Source: Silene latifolia (lineage: Eukaryota; Streptophyta; Magnoliopsida; Caryophyllales; Caryophyllaceae). From it: a stretch of DNA of 64,000 bases. Where the stretch lies: the NCBI RefSeq assembly GCF_048544455.1, contig NC_133538.1, positions 451,621,311 to 451,685,310 of the forward strand, given 5' to 3'. Under the pieces are notes generated by a model. That model made no database searches, was not told where the DNA came from, and worked only from the letters and a program-made list of their open reading frames with translations. The position numbers were made by a program, and so were the translations under genes. This document shows positions 14,416 to 27,034 of this stretch, one piece after another (within the stretch, counting starts at the first letter, position 1; the number at the start of each line of letters is the position of its first letter).

Positions 14416-15374
14416 ATGACAAAATTTCACAATTTCAAAATTAGAAATACAAACTTCTTTTTCTCTTCAACTTCCATATTCACTAACTGTCTCTCTCTTC
14501 AACTTCCATATTTAGTGCTCCAATTTCACTTCCGTCTTCGCCATTATCCGCCATTATCATTGAGCTTTTCGTCTGCCATTACCATTACCGTTCCTACTGT
14601 CGCTATCATCCGCAAATTAGGTATTTTCTATCTACTTTCTCAAGTTTTTATTCATCCTCCTTTTGTTTCGTATTCTTCACCATAATTTTCAATCAACTTC
14701 TTTAATTCATCAAATTATTGTTTTTATTATGCAGGTTTTTGTTATTGAGGGTTTAGGGTTTTTGCGTGCATAATTGAAGTCGATATCTCCTCTTTTTCGT
14801 ATGTTCCTTTCCATTTTTTTAGTAGATTTCGATTCTCTTGCTTATTTCATTCAATTTTAGTAGTCTCTATATATTGCCAGTTTTTGTAAGCTTGCTTGCG
14901 TATGGTTTTGTGATTACTTTATCGTTCTTTTGGATGCATGTTCTTTGGATGCATGTTGGTTAATGTTCTTTTGGATGCATGTTCACAAAATAATTTATTT
15001 TGCCAGTTTCACTATCTTATTGTTGGTTAATGTTCTTTTCGATGTATGTTCTATATGGCCAGTTTTAAAATGTATTGTTGGTTAAGTTTTCAGTAGCTAC
15101 ATCTCATTTGCATTTCGTGAATCTAGGACCTACTTGTGTGAATCTAGGACCTAATTGTGTGAATCTCAGACCTTGTGTTGTGAAACTGGAAGATAATATT
15201 GTTATACTTGTTAATAAGTGGATGAAGTCACCTTCTCTGTTGTCAAACTTACTTAAAATGTTTAGATTTTGGATTTTAGTTCTGATGTTATTTTGCCTTA
15301 CTTAGTTTGCATTTCCTTATTAATGAATTACAACTGCCTTATTTTGCCTTACTTAGTTTGCAAGCCAAGCCAGG
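14416..15374 (+). promoter_or_regulatory. 5' leader and promoter region of ULP1 copy 2
   Basis: A CT-rich tract (14450-14600) resembles plant 5' UTRs. It is followed by a plausible intron with donor at ATTAGgtatttt near 14620 and acceptor ttatgcag near 14733, then a second leader part and a short run of minisatellite (15110-15190). No TATA box could be assigned with confidence. The coding ATG is at 15375. Confidence 0.5.
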
Positions 15375-18300
15375 ATGAAGGGACGTGTTGAACCAGCTGC
15401 TGATTCTACTGAAGCACCTACTGAAGCTACTGAACCACTCTCTGAGCCAGCTACAAAAAAAACAATTTACAAAGACAGACTGCCTGTGTTGAGGACTCGG
15501 ATGTCTCCTGCTGGGCTTTACAACTTTCTCAACAATATGGAGAATCCACCATCAGATAACCAGATTCAAGCTATATAACAAATGGGATTTGGTTCTCTAT
15601 TGCATCTTAAAACAGATGTTGTTTCGGGTCACTTCGCGTATTGGCTAGTTTCGAATTACAACCCCTTTAAAGGATTGTTGTGTGGTGGGAAACTCCCTAT
15701 TTTAGAGGAAGATATCCATCTGTGCGTGGGATTGCCAAAGGGTGCAAACATTGTCGAAGAAGCAAAAATTGGAGATAAGTGCCCTTCTTATTTATCTGTT
15801 TTGGAGGAGTTCAAAGGTCACTACAAAGGTAGTTCCATTGAGGTCAAAGACATATTGCACAAGCTCTCTACACAAAGAGATGGCGGAGATGATTTCAAAC
15901 TCACTTTCATCATTTATATCTTCAATGCTCTTTTAGGCGGTGTTGTAGGGAATCGGGCAAGTTTGAGACTTCTTAAAAGTTTGGTAAACACTGACATGAT
16001 CTCCGAATGCAACTGGTGCAATTTCATCAAACGCAAATTGGTTGGCCAAGTTGAGTCTTGGAAAAAGGAGGAGTGGGAGACCAAAAAGCTGAAAGAAAAT
16101 TGGTTTGGTGGACCTATTATGGTCTTGGTTTTCATTTATCTTGACCGATGTGTCTTCAAATCACACCTTGTTACTCGGCAGTTTTCAACGCTCTCAAGTT
16201 GGACTAAAGGAGCTATATCCTAGAGAGTTAAGGATGTAGTGAATGACAAAAATTCAGACAAGAAAACTTTTGGCAGGGGTTCTATTGAGCCTCCAATGGT
16301 CATCACTCAGCATAAGCCACATGCACCTTTGCTGCTTCCTACTATTGAGTTTAGGCAGTCTTCAAAGCCAATGACTGAACACCAACAATCTATAGATGAA
16401 GAACCTACTGATCCTTCTCTACCTAACAACTCAGGTTGTACTACTGAGTTTAGTAATAAACTCGCGCTTTCTGCAAAGGTTGATGCTCCTCTACCTAACA
16501 ATTCAGGTAGTACTACTGAGTTTGTTAATAAACTTGCGCAATCCGCAAAGGTCATGGCTCAAGCTTTCAAAGAGTACAAATCTCTTGCTAGCCAAGCTCT
16601 CAGCAAACTACCTTCCTCAGCAACAATTTCTAAACTAGTTGCAGCTGTAGATGGTATGGCAGATGGTTTTAGGTTATCTCAAAAAGACATTAATGATGAG
16701 GGTAATGTCCAGGAGAGTGTGGAGGGTAATAGTGGGGATAATCTGGAGAGATTATGTGGGTGGTCTAAAGCTGAATTGTTGGAGGCATTGGACGTGATGG
16801 GTGAAGCTTCGCAACCAATACAGTCACGTCGTTCACCACCAAAACCAGAATGGCAAATCATACCACTTGATGAACCTTCAACGTCTTGTATTCAAGCTGA
16901 TGAACAACTTGATCATCTCTTATCTCCCTCTCATAATACTGCTATTGATGATGTCCCTCCCATCAATGATGATGTCCCTCCCATCAATTTTGAACAACCT
17001 GACCATTCTGAGCCCACAGTGGTAGCGGATGATCATCATAATTAAGAATGGTGGGTTGAGTACAATATGAGGAGAACAAGGGATAGAGATATGCAAACAA
17101 GTTCCAGTGCTATTGATGATGTCCCTTCCGTCAATGAGCCCACTCACCCCACTGTTACTGTTCTAGCTACTCCTGCGACTTCTACTCTTCGTCCTTCTTT
17201 GGTAGGGAATAGTGATCCTCCTTCTACACCATCTGCCAGTAAGGAGTTGAGGGCGTGCTATCAAATTATTACATGTTCTGAGAATAGTGAGCCCACTCAC
17301 CCCACCGTTAGTGTTCTAGCAACTCCTGCGACTTCTACTCCTCCTTCTGTGGTAGGGAACAGTGATCCTCCTTCTACACCAATTATTTCCGGCCTCGATA
17401 AACCATCTGCCAGTAAGGAGTTGATGGAGTGCGATCAAATTGCTACTTGTTATGAGAACCTATCCAGAGAAATAGTACAAAATGATGCACTAGAATGGCC
17501 TCGATACACTGACATGGAATTGCTGAATTTTGTTCGAAATAGATCAAAGAAAACTCAACAGTAATGTCATATTTTTGCTTTGATTGTTTGATTTTTTTTT
17601 TTATTGTAATAAATATATCTACTAATTGCATTTTATGAATAATGAAGTGAGGTTATGGTGTCCACTCTGTGGATGGAAGTCACAAGAGATGCTTTGCAGA
17701 CCCTTGGACCGCGTGGCCTTATTATGGATCAAGTAAGTAACCCCTGAGTATTATTTTCCTTTTCCTGCCCATGTTTTCATTTTGTTCACGCCACTCAACC
17801 TGTTTCATTTTGTTCACGTTTCATAAAATCAGGTCACTCGATGTGTATGTTTCATAACAAATTTAATTTTGTAGGTCATTGATATGTTTGGAATTAAGTG
17901 CACACTCGGCAGAACAAATTTACTCTACTTGCCAACAACAATATTTGTCAGTCTCAAATCCTTTATATGTTGATATTCAGGTATTTTGCGTTCTTAAAGT
18001 TACTTTGTTTCTAAAATTGCCTTTTTGTGACTTGTAGGGTCTTCATCGAGAAAACAACCCCATTATTTGGGGTCAATACATAAAGGACAGTTACACTCCA
18101 GTTAATGGTAGCCATATCAACAAGGTCAGATATTTTTGATGTTTATTTTACTTATTTGTAGGTCATTGATATGTTTGGAACTTGTTTTGTGAATCTTGGA
18201 GCTTATTTTGTGAATCCTGGACCTTATTTTGTGAACTTATTTTATGTATCCTTGACCTTATTTGTGAAATTATTTTGTGAATCTTGGACCTTATTTTGTG

Positions 18301-19664
18301 AATCCTGGACCTTATTTTGTGAGTCTTAGAGCTTATTTTGTGAATCTTGGAACTTATTTTGTGAACTTATTTGTGAATCCTGGAACTTATTTCGTGAATC
18401 CTGGACCTTGTTTTGTGAATCCTGGACCTTATTTTGTGAACTTATTTTATCTATCCTTGACCTTATCTGTGAACTTATTTTGTGAATCCTGGATCTTATC
18501 TTGTGAATCTTGGACCTTATTTTGTGAATCTTAGAACTTATTTTGTGAAGTTATTTTGTGAACTTATTTGTGAATCCTGGACCTTGTTTTGTGAATCCTG
18601 GACCTTATTTTCTGAACTCCTTGACATTATTTTGTGAATTTGTTTTGTGAATCCTTGACCTTATTTTGTAAATCCTGGACCTTATTTTCTTTACTATAGC
18701 ATTAATCTCTTGGTTTGCCTTGTACATTTACTATCTCAGGTTTTTATCCCTTTCTATAGTAACACGCCGCCGGAGAATTGGTGGGCTTGTGTCTGTGATA
18801 TAAAGTAGGGAAAAAATTTCATCCTTGACTCAAGCAGGGATATTAATGTGGATCCTGACAACAAGCATGCCAAAGAGCTTGTATGATTTTTTTTTCCAAA
18901 ATATTGTTATTGCATTTTCTTTTAAAAGTATACTCCAAAATATATTTTGATCTTGTTATTGCCTTTTCTTTTTCAGTTGCATCATGTTTCATCTATTTTG
19001 GGAGAGTCATATAAATCTTTGGAGTTCATGCACACGAACGAATTTGTCAATCTCGAAGTCCCTCAACAAACAACATGGTATGTAAGCATGTATCTTTTTC
19101 CTTTTGTTAACAGATCAATAGTTATTATTTTGAGCTTGTTGATTTTAAACCATCTGTTGTTTTTTTTTGTCTAGTTTTGATTGTGGAGTTTTTCTGTTGA
19201 AGTGGTTGAGTGCCTTGGAAGATGATAGTTTATGGACTAAAAGTGAATATTTTGAGGTAAGTTCATTAGTATACGAAAATAAAGCCTTATCTTGTGAATC
19301 TAAGACCTTGTTCAGTGAATCCTAGAGCTTGTTTTGTGAAACTTGGTCATTATAAGTGGTTTAAATTCAACAAGCTCTGAGATTCACTGAACAAGGTTTG
19401 AGATTCACAAAACAAGGTCTGATATTCACCAAATAAAGATAGGTTGGTTGTCTATATACTTCATTAATATATGTAGCTCTTTGCAGAAATTGCCACAATA
19501 TCGAAAATCGATCATGTTGGAACTACTTAGATGGGATAAAAATACTAAAAAGGTACACTTCATTGTCTTAAAAATGATGTGAAGTTCATTTCTTCATAAC
19601 TTTGGCGAATATTTCGTAAATAAGTCGATTGTAATTGTTTTTGATTGTATAGGTGTTTAATTAA
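15375..19664 (+). pseudogene. ULP1-like C48 cysteine protease gene, copy 2 (decayed, multi-exon)
   Basis: The start MKGRVEPAADSTEAP at 15375 lies directly upstream of the region shared with copy 1. In-frame stops occur at 15576-15578 (CAA to TAA) and 16221-16223 (AAG to TAG), at sites where copy 1 is intact, so the copies decayed independently. A long low-complexity middle (16239-17564) is Pro-, Ser- and Thr-rich. The exon with MVSTLWMEVTRDALQ begins near 17655. In the peptidase domain the catalytic His of HWWAC is Asn (PPENWWACV, codon 18776-18778). FILDSS near 18825 and FDCGVFLLKW near 19180 remain, as does the Gln before the Cys. Even if read through, the enzyme would lack its general base. 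It converges on the FAR1-like gene at 21003-24437. Confidence 0.86.
18160..18690 (+). repeat. Large 22-bp minisatellite block, intron of ULP1 copy 2
   Basis: More than twenty degenerate units of CTTATTTTGTGAATCCTGGA type lie between the exon ending near 18124 and the catalytic His/Asn exon at 18740. The orientation is sense to the gene. Confidence 0.95.
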
Positions 19665-19989
19665 GGAAGACAATTGTCCATGTTGATGGGATGATGTGAA
19701 GTCATAATATGCAAAAGTGGGTCGAGGCTCCTGTAAAGATTGTTGCCTTCATCAACTCTTGTAAAGATATTTGATAGTTGTAAAGTCATAATAATTTTTC
19801 TGGGTCACTTATGTGACTTATGTAGCTAATTTGACATTGAGTTGAGCAATTTGAGCTTGGCTTGGACTACTATTATACGATTTCCCACATTTAAGTTCAT
19901 GTTTCACGAAATCACCTTCCCTAGAATTCACAAACTTTGCAAATAAACAATTGGACAAATTAAAGTATAGCATTCACAACATTGAATAC

Positions 19990-20760
19990 AAAAAAACGTC
20001 GTAAGTAAATCAACAAGCTCTGAGATTCCCTGAACAAGGTTTGAGATTCACAAAACAAGGTCTGACATTCACAAAATTAAGAGCAAAATAGATGATTGTA
20101 AACCACGACCAAGTTTCACAGAACAAGCCCTAAGTCTTACAGAACAAGCCCTAAGATTCACTGAACAAGGTCTGAGATTCACAAGATAAGGTCTGAGATT
20201 CACAAAATTAAGAGCAAAATAGATGATTTTAAACCACGACCAAGTTTCACAGAACAAGCCCTAAGATTCACTAAACAAGGTCTGAGATTCACAAGATAAG
20301 GTCTGAGATTCACAAAATTAAGAGCAAAATAGATGATTTAAACCATGACCAAGTTTTACAGAACAAGCCCTAAGATTCACTGAACAAGGTCTGAGATTCG
20401 CAAGATAAGGTCTGAGATTCACAAAATTAAGCGCAAAATAGATGATTCTAAACCACAACCAAGTTTCACAGAACAAGCCCTAAGATTCACTGAACAAGGT
20501 CTGAGATTCACAAGATAAGGTCTGAGATTCACAAAATTAAGAGCAAAACAGATGATTTAAACCACGACCAAGTTTCACAGAACAAGCCCTAAGATTCACT
20601 GAACAAGGTCTGAGATTCACAAGATAAGGTCTGAGATTCACAAAATAAGGTCTGAAATGATAAAAACGCTTGATGCTAGATTCAGGACCAAGTTTCACAA
20701 TTTTATCTTCCAGTTTCACAAGATAAGTTCCAGGATTCACAACATTGACAAAAAAAAAAC
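19990..20760 (-). repeat. Minisatellite organised into higher-order repeats of about 109 bp
   Basis: The phrase CCAAGTTTCACAGAACAAGC recurs at 20109, 20240, 20349 (one base changed), 20459 and 20568. Spacings are 131, 109, 110 and 109, and the first contains one extra 22-bp subunit. Each 109-bp unit holds about five 22-bp subunits. The array lies between the convergent ULP1-like and FAR1-like genes, in the sense of the latter. Confidence 0.93.
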
Positions 20761-22269
20761 GAGCTTAAAACTTGTCTTCTTCAATCGTCATCTCTATTCT
20801 CGTTGCTTAAGAATACTGCTTTACATCAATCTTCATCCTCGACTTCTTCCCCTTCTTCCTCTTCTTCCGATGTGTCTCCCTATGTGAAGAATCAAACCTT
20901 GATTAGATACTTTAAAACAAAAAAAGAATTAGTAGACAATAGTAGTTGCGTTTTCAAGTAATACTAAAATGGAAAGACAAGAGTAGAATTATACGTACTT
21001 GATTCTCAGGAGGATGCTCTGCAAACTCATTTAGACAATTTCTTTAATCGTGGTGTGACATGCGTTTACACTTAGCACACAACCTTTTCGGTTTTTTTGC
21101 CTTCATAATTGCCTTATTTTTGCTGCTCACCATCCTTTTACCACTACCTTTGTTTCTAGAGACTTTAGGTGGTAAGATCTTGATTTATTTTGGAGCCTTG
21201 CAGTTGAGAAGGACCTCCAATTCTTGTTCTTTGGTCAAAGGCTTTGGGTTTGGCTCCAACTTCTCTCGGAATTCTTTAATTAGCTTGGCAAACTCTCTCA
21301 TATCTGACTCTTCTTCTTTTCTTTTGAGCATACCAACAGTTGCATAAATCTCAGACCACACCCGAGACATTCAAAATTTACTATTACCAGTAAGATCATA
21401 ATTTTCCAGCAGATTTCCATTCAAATCATAAACCGTGTTTCTGAGTGCATTCTTACTCCACCTACGCAAAATGTATTTCTCGGGTATTTCCTTAAACTTT
21501 GCCGAGCAAATCCAAATGATGTGGTTGCATAAAATACCTTTCCTTTCAAACAATTTAAATGCACAACGGACATCCATTGTTCTCCTATTGTACTCAACTG
21601 CATATCTCTTTCGCTTGTTTGCGTCCTCAACAATTGAAACTTCAAAGTTAGTTACTGGATCTGGTGGGGTGTATCCATAAACACTACACGCATTTACCGA
21701 AAATTTAACCTCCTCTTGGAAGTCGAAGAACACTTCATGTCTATAGACCTTGACTACATGGACCTCCTAGTTTGACCCGAATAGGGTTTCAGGCATGGAG
21801 TTATGGCTCTGTGCTTCAAGAAGCTTTAGATTGTGCCTTTTTTGGTCCATGGCACTCTCAAATCTCATCCAAAATTATACGAGAGTCCCATATTTATTTT
21901 CAAATCTCTTGAAGAAGCTATTCGAACTCTCTGATCTTTGTGTGGTTTTCAAAATGTTGCCCATCGGCACATTCCTGAAATAAGCAGGTATCCACTGATC
22001 TCGTTCCGCAAACTTGCCAGTCAACCATTTATTTCCTTCTAACGAGAACTCGCTAATGACCTTAGCCCAATTCTCTTCAAATTCCTCAGGCTCCAAGTTC
22101 TCGCTCCAGACAACATTGTTCAGACGACTTAAGCAATCAGTCTCTTTGCAAATTATGCTCCCAACCTTGTCTGTTACTTTCTTCATAATGTGCCACATGC
22201 GAAAGCGATGTCTTGCTTTTTTGAACACGGCTGCAAGTCACAAAATCCACATTATCTATTGTCAGAGTA

Positions 22270-22630
22270 TTATCTTCTATGATCACAAATCAAGCTTTAA
22301 GATTCACTAAACAAGGTCTCAGATTCACAAGATAAGAGAAATAACAAAATAGGCAATTTCAACAACTTATGACCAAGTTTAAGAATATTAGCTTTGTGTT
22401 TCACAAATCAACATCTATGATTCACAAAACAAGCCCTAAGAATCACAAAATAAGGAAAAGAGCAAAGCACATGATTTCAACCACTTATGATCAAGTTTCA
22501 CAAAATTACCATATGTGTTCACAAAACACGCTCTATGATTCACAAAATAAACTTCAAGATTCACGAATAATGTTCCTAGATTCACCAAATAAATAACCAG
22601 TTTCACAAAAATAAGATATTCCAAACACAC
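22270..22630 (-). repeat. 22-bp minisatellite, intron of FAR1-like gene A
   Basis: Degenerate units with GATTCACAAAACAAG lie between the exon ending near 22228 and the one beginning near 22640. The orientation is again sense to the host gene on minus. Confidence 0.88.
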
Positions 22631-23899
22631 CTGGAACTGCATTTATTATTCCGGCATCTTGGTCACAGATGATGTAATTAGGTTCTTTGCCACCCATTGC
22701 TTTTAGAAACTGCTGAAATGCCCAAATAAATGACTCATCGTCTTCAGGCTCTAAAAGCACGCATCCAAATATTATTGATTTTTTGTGATTGTCAATCCCA
22801 GTGAAAGGCGCGAATTTCATGTTATATTTGTTCGTTCCATAGGTTAGATCGAATGAAATAGCATCACCAAACAATGCGTAACATCTGATGGAATCCGCAT
22901 TTGTCCAAAAAATTCTTGTTAAACCACTGTCAGCATCTATTTCATATGCAAATACCAACCCTTTTGTCTCTCGGAGGGTTTTAAACGAGAGATGAACATA
23001 TGTCCATCCTTGCCATTAAGTAGACACTTTACATTCCTTTGGAAATTCTTGAACTGCATAAGGGTAGCTCCCACATTTTCGAAACCCTCTGCTTGTTCCT
23101 TGCATAAGTTGTATGTTAAACTAGCCCCGACATTCAATCTCGAATTTTGGATAATCATTTGCTTATGATATTCGTTCAGTTGATTTATATTGACAGCAAG
23201 TTTCTCAAATTCCCTATTTTTGACAGGCGTCACTGGGTGATTGTGGCCCTCACGGAATTTTTCAATCTTGTACATGTTTTCATGGAACATGAATTTTATC
23301 ATTTCTTCACAACCCCACCTTTTAATTTTAGTTATTCTTGTACCACTTTCCTTATTGGAACTCTCAGCCTTACCTGCACCTCCACCCTTTTTCGTACTGG
23401 TTTTAGCAGCTTTTGTTTTTCTATTTCCACTTATTGCACCAGCTTTTGTTTTGTCACCAGTTTCAACGGTTGTTGTTTTTGCATCAGCTTAGGGAGGACG
23501 TCTTTTCCTCTTATTAAAACCTTCACGATGGCAAACCATGCATTTTGTTCGAATAATACAATCTTTAAACCTCTTGGTTGAAGACTTCCTTGCTTCAAAC
23601 CCACAAGCAATAGCATAAATTTTATAGAACAACATCGCTGACTCTAAGTCCACAAATGTTTTGCCAACCACGGGTGTAAACTTCTCTTTAATCCTACTTA
23701 TCCATTGCTCAGTGCCACCCGGTGTGTAAGTTACAAGAGTAGTAGGTGTGGAAATAGTTGGCATTATAGGGGTTGTTAAGATAGTAGTAGAACCCTCACC
23801 ACCCTGACCAGAGCCAACATTAGAGCAAGGAACCACACCACAACTGACACGAGGCGTCACACTACCCTCTGAGTTGTTGTTGTTGACATTTGAATCAAC

Positions 23900-24370
23900 A
23901 CCTAAGAAGATAAAAGGTTCACAAAGTCACATCTCACATTCACAAAACAAGGCTTAAGATTCACAAAGTAAGGTCTGTGATTCACGAATGAAGGAAGTAT
24001 AACAAAATGAAGGAAGAGAGCAGAATAGGTGATTCAGAAATAAAGTCTCAGAATATTAACTTCGAGTTACACAAATTAAGCCGTAAGATTCACAAAACAA
24101 GGTCTGAGAATCACAAATAAAGAAAAAGAACAAAATAGGTCATTCCTAAAGAAGGGTTCACATTGACAAGGACTGAGATTCACAAGTCCACTTTTTGGTT
24201 CAGATTATTAGTTCAGTTTTAATTTTACCCAGGTTGTATATATTAGTTATTAGTTATTAAGGGTCCAAGTTTCAAAAAATAACCTTTCTAGTTTCACAAA
24301 CTAGGGTCTCTGCTTCACAGAAAAATAAATAAATAAATTTCATCAGTAACCTTCTAGTCCAGGACAACAT
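23900..24370 (-). repeat. 22-bp minisatellite, first intron of FAR1-like gene A
   Basis: Scattered units (AAGATTCACAAAGTAAGG type) lie between the short first exon and the DNA-binding exon. They are more diverged than the 20-kb block. Confidence 0.8.
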
Positions 24371-24437
24371 GAGATTTTTACAATAATTAAACAAAAAATG
24401 ATATACCTGATTCAATAGCACTATTATCATCAATCAT

Positions 24438-25037
24438 TGTGATATCTACAATCTACATAGCAATTAGAGCTGCAAAATCGTCAAAAACAATGTAGTAAGT
24501 AGTACGAAATCGCGAGAAAAAGGAAATCGCTCAAAATATTGGTCAAATTCGAACGTTCTATTTACGAAATCGTTCAATTTGATCAAATTCGAACCTGATA
24601 TCATCAAATTATGAGTGAATTGACAGAATTGTATGAATATACTCAATTTTAATCAAAATTATGAAATTACCTGAAAATTAATCGAAATTTTCTTCTGAAA
24701 CTACTTGAATCAACGTTGTTGAATGTTGTTTTGATGAAATCTCCGAACAATCGAGGAACAAATTGATGAGCTTTCGTGCAGAGGAATTTCCGTTGAACGA
24801 CGAGCTTGCTTGCTGAAGAATTCTCAAAAACGATTTTGTTTGTTAGATTTTAGAGAGATAGGCTTTTTATGATTTACTATTTTAGTGAGAGAAAATATTT
24901 TGGGCTAAATAAAATGATTTAGAATGACCCCTCAATTTTCAGCCCAATGGATAATAGGAGGTTAGTCCACAAATGAAGGAATTTGGTGAGGCCGGCCACC
25001 TCGCCATAATTAACGGCCTCACCAGATCCGGACCGTA

Positions 25038-25042
<5 letters not shown>
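24438..25042 (-). promoter_or_regulatory. 5' flank of FAR1-like gene A and probable right end of MULE A
   Basis: A non-coding AT-rich leader and promoter region. A small perfect inverted repeat GGTGAGGCCG / CGGCCTCACC lies at 24985-24994 and 25014-25023. The element end is probably near 24960-25040, but no target duplication was recognised. Confidence 0.45.

Positions 25043-25092
<50 letters not shown>
25043..25092. repeat. TA microsatellite
   Basis: About 25 TA dinucleotides, starting just after GGACCGTATATATG and ending before ATTCAGG. It separates MULE A from the left end of MULE B. Confidence 0.95.
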
Positions 25093-25095
<3 letters not shown>

Positions 25096-25647
25096 GGATC
25101 ATATGAGAACCACTAGGATGATAAGAACCAAGCTCACATTAATAATTAATTAATAATACTAATTAATATTATACTACTAATACTAATAATAATAATAATT
25201 TTACACGCTCAACCCCCCCCCCCCCCCCCCCTCCCCCCCCAAACCCTTCAATTTCAATCATTTCCCCATTTTCACTTTCCCACTCATCTTCTTCTCTCTC
25301 TTCGACCATCATCATCTCCGTCGCCATTTTCGATCGTCTTCTTTGATCATCATCGCCGATCATCTCTCTCCTACCTTCATTGTCTCCGATCATCTGCTTC
25401 TCAAATTATGATTCAATCCATTCATCAGCAGCATTTTCCCGAGATTTATCAATCTCATTCCTACAAATTCAGGTAATATGCTTCTCAAATTAATGGCAAT
25501 TGTACTTTAATTTTATTATGCATGTATTTTTTCCCCGACATTCATCAATTCATATCCAGCTATTAACCCTAATTTGCAGTAATTTCCCTAATTAAGGTCT
25601 TTTATTGTTATTCTATAACGAATCTTAGATTTCTAGTCTTATTTTCG
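25093..25647 (+). promoter_or_regulatory. Left end and 5' leader of MULE B
   Basis: The AT-rich end with TGAGAACC is followed by a C-rich run (25210-25240) and a CT-rich leader (25240-25470) with a plausible splice donor at AATTCAGgtaatatg. The segment is cut at 25647 by the CACTA element and resumes at 33018. The same order (TGAGAAC doublets, C-rich, CT-rich leader) is seen at 56838-57300. Confidence 0.5.
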
Positions 25648-25666
25648 CACGACAAAAAAAAAAACG
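25648..25666 (+). repeat. Left terminal inverted repeat of the CACTA element
   Basis: CACGACAAAAAAAAAAACG, preceded by TCG. Compare the CACTACAAGAAAA-type ends common in plants; here the fourth and fifth bases differ (CACGA). Confidence 0.85.
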
Positions 25667-25672
25667 TTTCGA

Positions 25673-26048
25673 TGCGACGGACACATTGCGACGGATGATT
25701 AACCCGTAGCAAATTTAAACCTGCGACGAACCTCAGAATCTGCGACGGACTTTCCGTTGCAGCATATTTTCCTAGACCGCCAAATTTTCTGACATGGCGG
25801 GAAGGTCTGCGACGGAATTTCCGTCGCTATATTAAAATAATAATAAATTCTGCGACGGAATTTCCGTTGATGCATTAAAATAATATTTTTTCTACGACGG
25901 AATTTCCATCGCAGACATTTTTTAGTGTCCACCTGTACACCTCTTAACACGCTGGAAAAATAATATTATTTTATGCCTGCGACGGAAATTCCGTCGCAGG
26001 ATTTATTATTATTTTATTTTTGCGACGGAAAGTCCGTCGCAGGCTTTC
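25673..26048. repeat. Left subterminal palindromic repeats of the CACTA element
   Basis: At least ten copies of GCGACGG or its complement CCGTCGC occur, several as near-perfect palindromes such as GCGACGGAAATTCCGTCGC at about 25979. In CACTA elements such motifs are the binding sites of TNPA and are needed for transposition; that role is inferred here. Confidence 0.9.
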
Positions 26049-26329
26049 TTTATACGGGCAGCAGCGGATCCCTTCTCCTTCATTATCACTCTTCAATTAT
26101 TTACCCAACATTCCCTAAAACCCGTCTCCCTCAATCCCACCACCACCACTCCCACCACCACCATTGCTACCACCACCCTACTCCCCAAATCACTCCTCCC
26201 ATTTCTCCTTTCTCCTTTCGCTTTTCCCCTTTCTTCTTCTTTCTCCTTTCCCCATTCCCTTTTTTTTTCTGCCGCCGCCGCTCCCTCCCCTTGTCTCCTT
26301 CTCTTAATTAATATAAGGTTTGTTTAATT

Positions 26330-26850
26330 TATTTTACTATTTTGATTAATTAGGGTTTATGGTTATTGTTTTGATTAATTATGATTAGTTTAGAATGCTT
26401 AGTATTATTAGGATTGTTTAGTTTAGTTGAAAGCCAATTTAGGATGTTTAGGATGGGTTAGTTTAATTGAAAGCCAATTTAGGATGTTTAGTATTATTAG
26501 GATAGTGAAATTTAGTTAAAAGCCAATTTAGGATGTTTAAATCAATTTTATAATACTTAGTTTAATTAAGCTTAGGATTGTTAAAATAAATTAGTTTAAT
26601 TAATATCCAATTTAGAATGTTTAGGATTATTAGCGTAGTTTAATTTAGTTAAAAGCCAATTTAGGATGTTTAAATCAATTTTATAATGCTTAGTTTAATT
26701 AAGTTTAGGATTATTAAAATGGTTTAGTTTAATTAAAAGACAATTAGGATATTTAGGATTATTAGGGTAGTTAATTTAGTTTAGTTAAAAGCCAATTTAT
26801 GATGTTTAAACCAATTTTAGGATGCTTACTCTACTTTTGCTTAGTTTTAT
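26330..26850 (+). repeat. Degenerate tandem repeat in the CACTA 5' region
   Basis: The phrase AAAGCCAATTTAGGATGTTT recurs about five times with TTAGTTTAATT spacers. Units vary from about 55 to 115 bp. It is AT-rich and non-coding, and lies between the left subterminal repeats and the TNPD exons. Confidence 0.8.
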
Positions 26851-27034
26851 AAGGTTTATTAGTAATTATTAAGTTTGTTTTGATAAGTTGTGTACATTTG
26901 TGTCATGTGTATTTTTTTTACAAATATTAATTCATCTTATGCTTGTGTTGTGATTGTTAATATATTTTTGACCTAGTACCCGTTCAGGGATTACACATTA
27001 GGCGTAATTCTTAAATAGTCCCCGTTTTGGGACT

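Larger units (their letters stand above)
21003..24437 (-). pseudogene. FAR1-like MULE transposase of MULE A
   Basis: The gene is read from minus. A short first exon starts at 24437 (MIDDNSAIES). The FAR1-type zinc DNA-binding part (23489-23860) contains KTFVDLESAMLFYKIYAIA. A segment with REGHNHPV lies at 22937-23302. The DDE MULE domain (22554-22958) has FDLTYGTNKY with the first Asp and YIICDQDAGI with the second, and continues at 21875-22228 with HRFRMWHIMKK and a Glu-rich EPEEFEENW segment. A SWIM-like finger near 21560 reads CAFKLFERKGILCNH, with its second Cys replaced by Phe. A CCHC knuckle near the C-terminus (CAKCKRMSHHD) is broken by a stop at 21044-21046. Introns contain minisatellite. 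The protein would bind and cut element ends in the nucleus; this copy is dead. Confidence 0.87.
7667..24960. mobile_element. MULE A: Mutator-like element(s) with two ULP1-like genes and a FAR1-like transposase
   Basis: Two ULP1-like genes on plus (8078-13614 and 15375-19664) are followed by a convergent FAR1-type MULE transposase on minus (about 21003-24437). The same 22-bp minisatellite occurs throughout. The flank after the first ULP1 copy (14200-14300) matches the flank after the second (20667-20750). The tract is therefore a partial tandem duplication, or two copies of one element with the transposase lost from the first. MULEs carrying ULP1-like genes are known from plants (Kaonashi-type and related). 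Exact ends and target duplications were not found. Confidence 0.7.

Noticed and set aside
7667..24190. The regularly spaced 22-bp repeats look superficially like a CRISPR array
   Set aside because: Units are head to tail without unique spacers, diverge freely, occur in both orientations within introns, and the DNA is clearly plant. No cas gene is present.
25093..25120. ATTCAGGATCATATGAG as a Helitron terminus
   Set aside because: No Rep/helicase coding sequence and no matching CTRR hairpin end were found. The MULE reading fits the flanking genes better.
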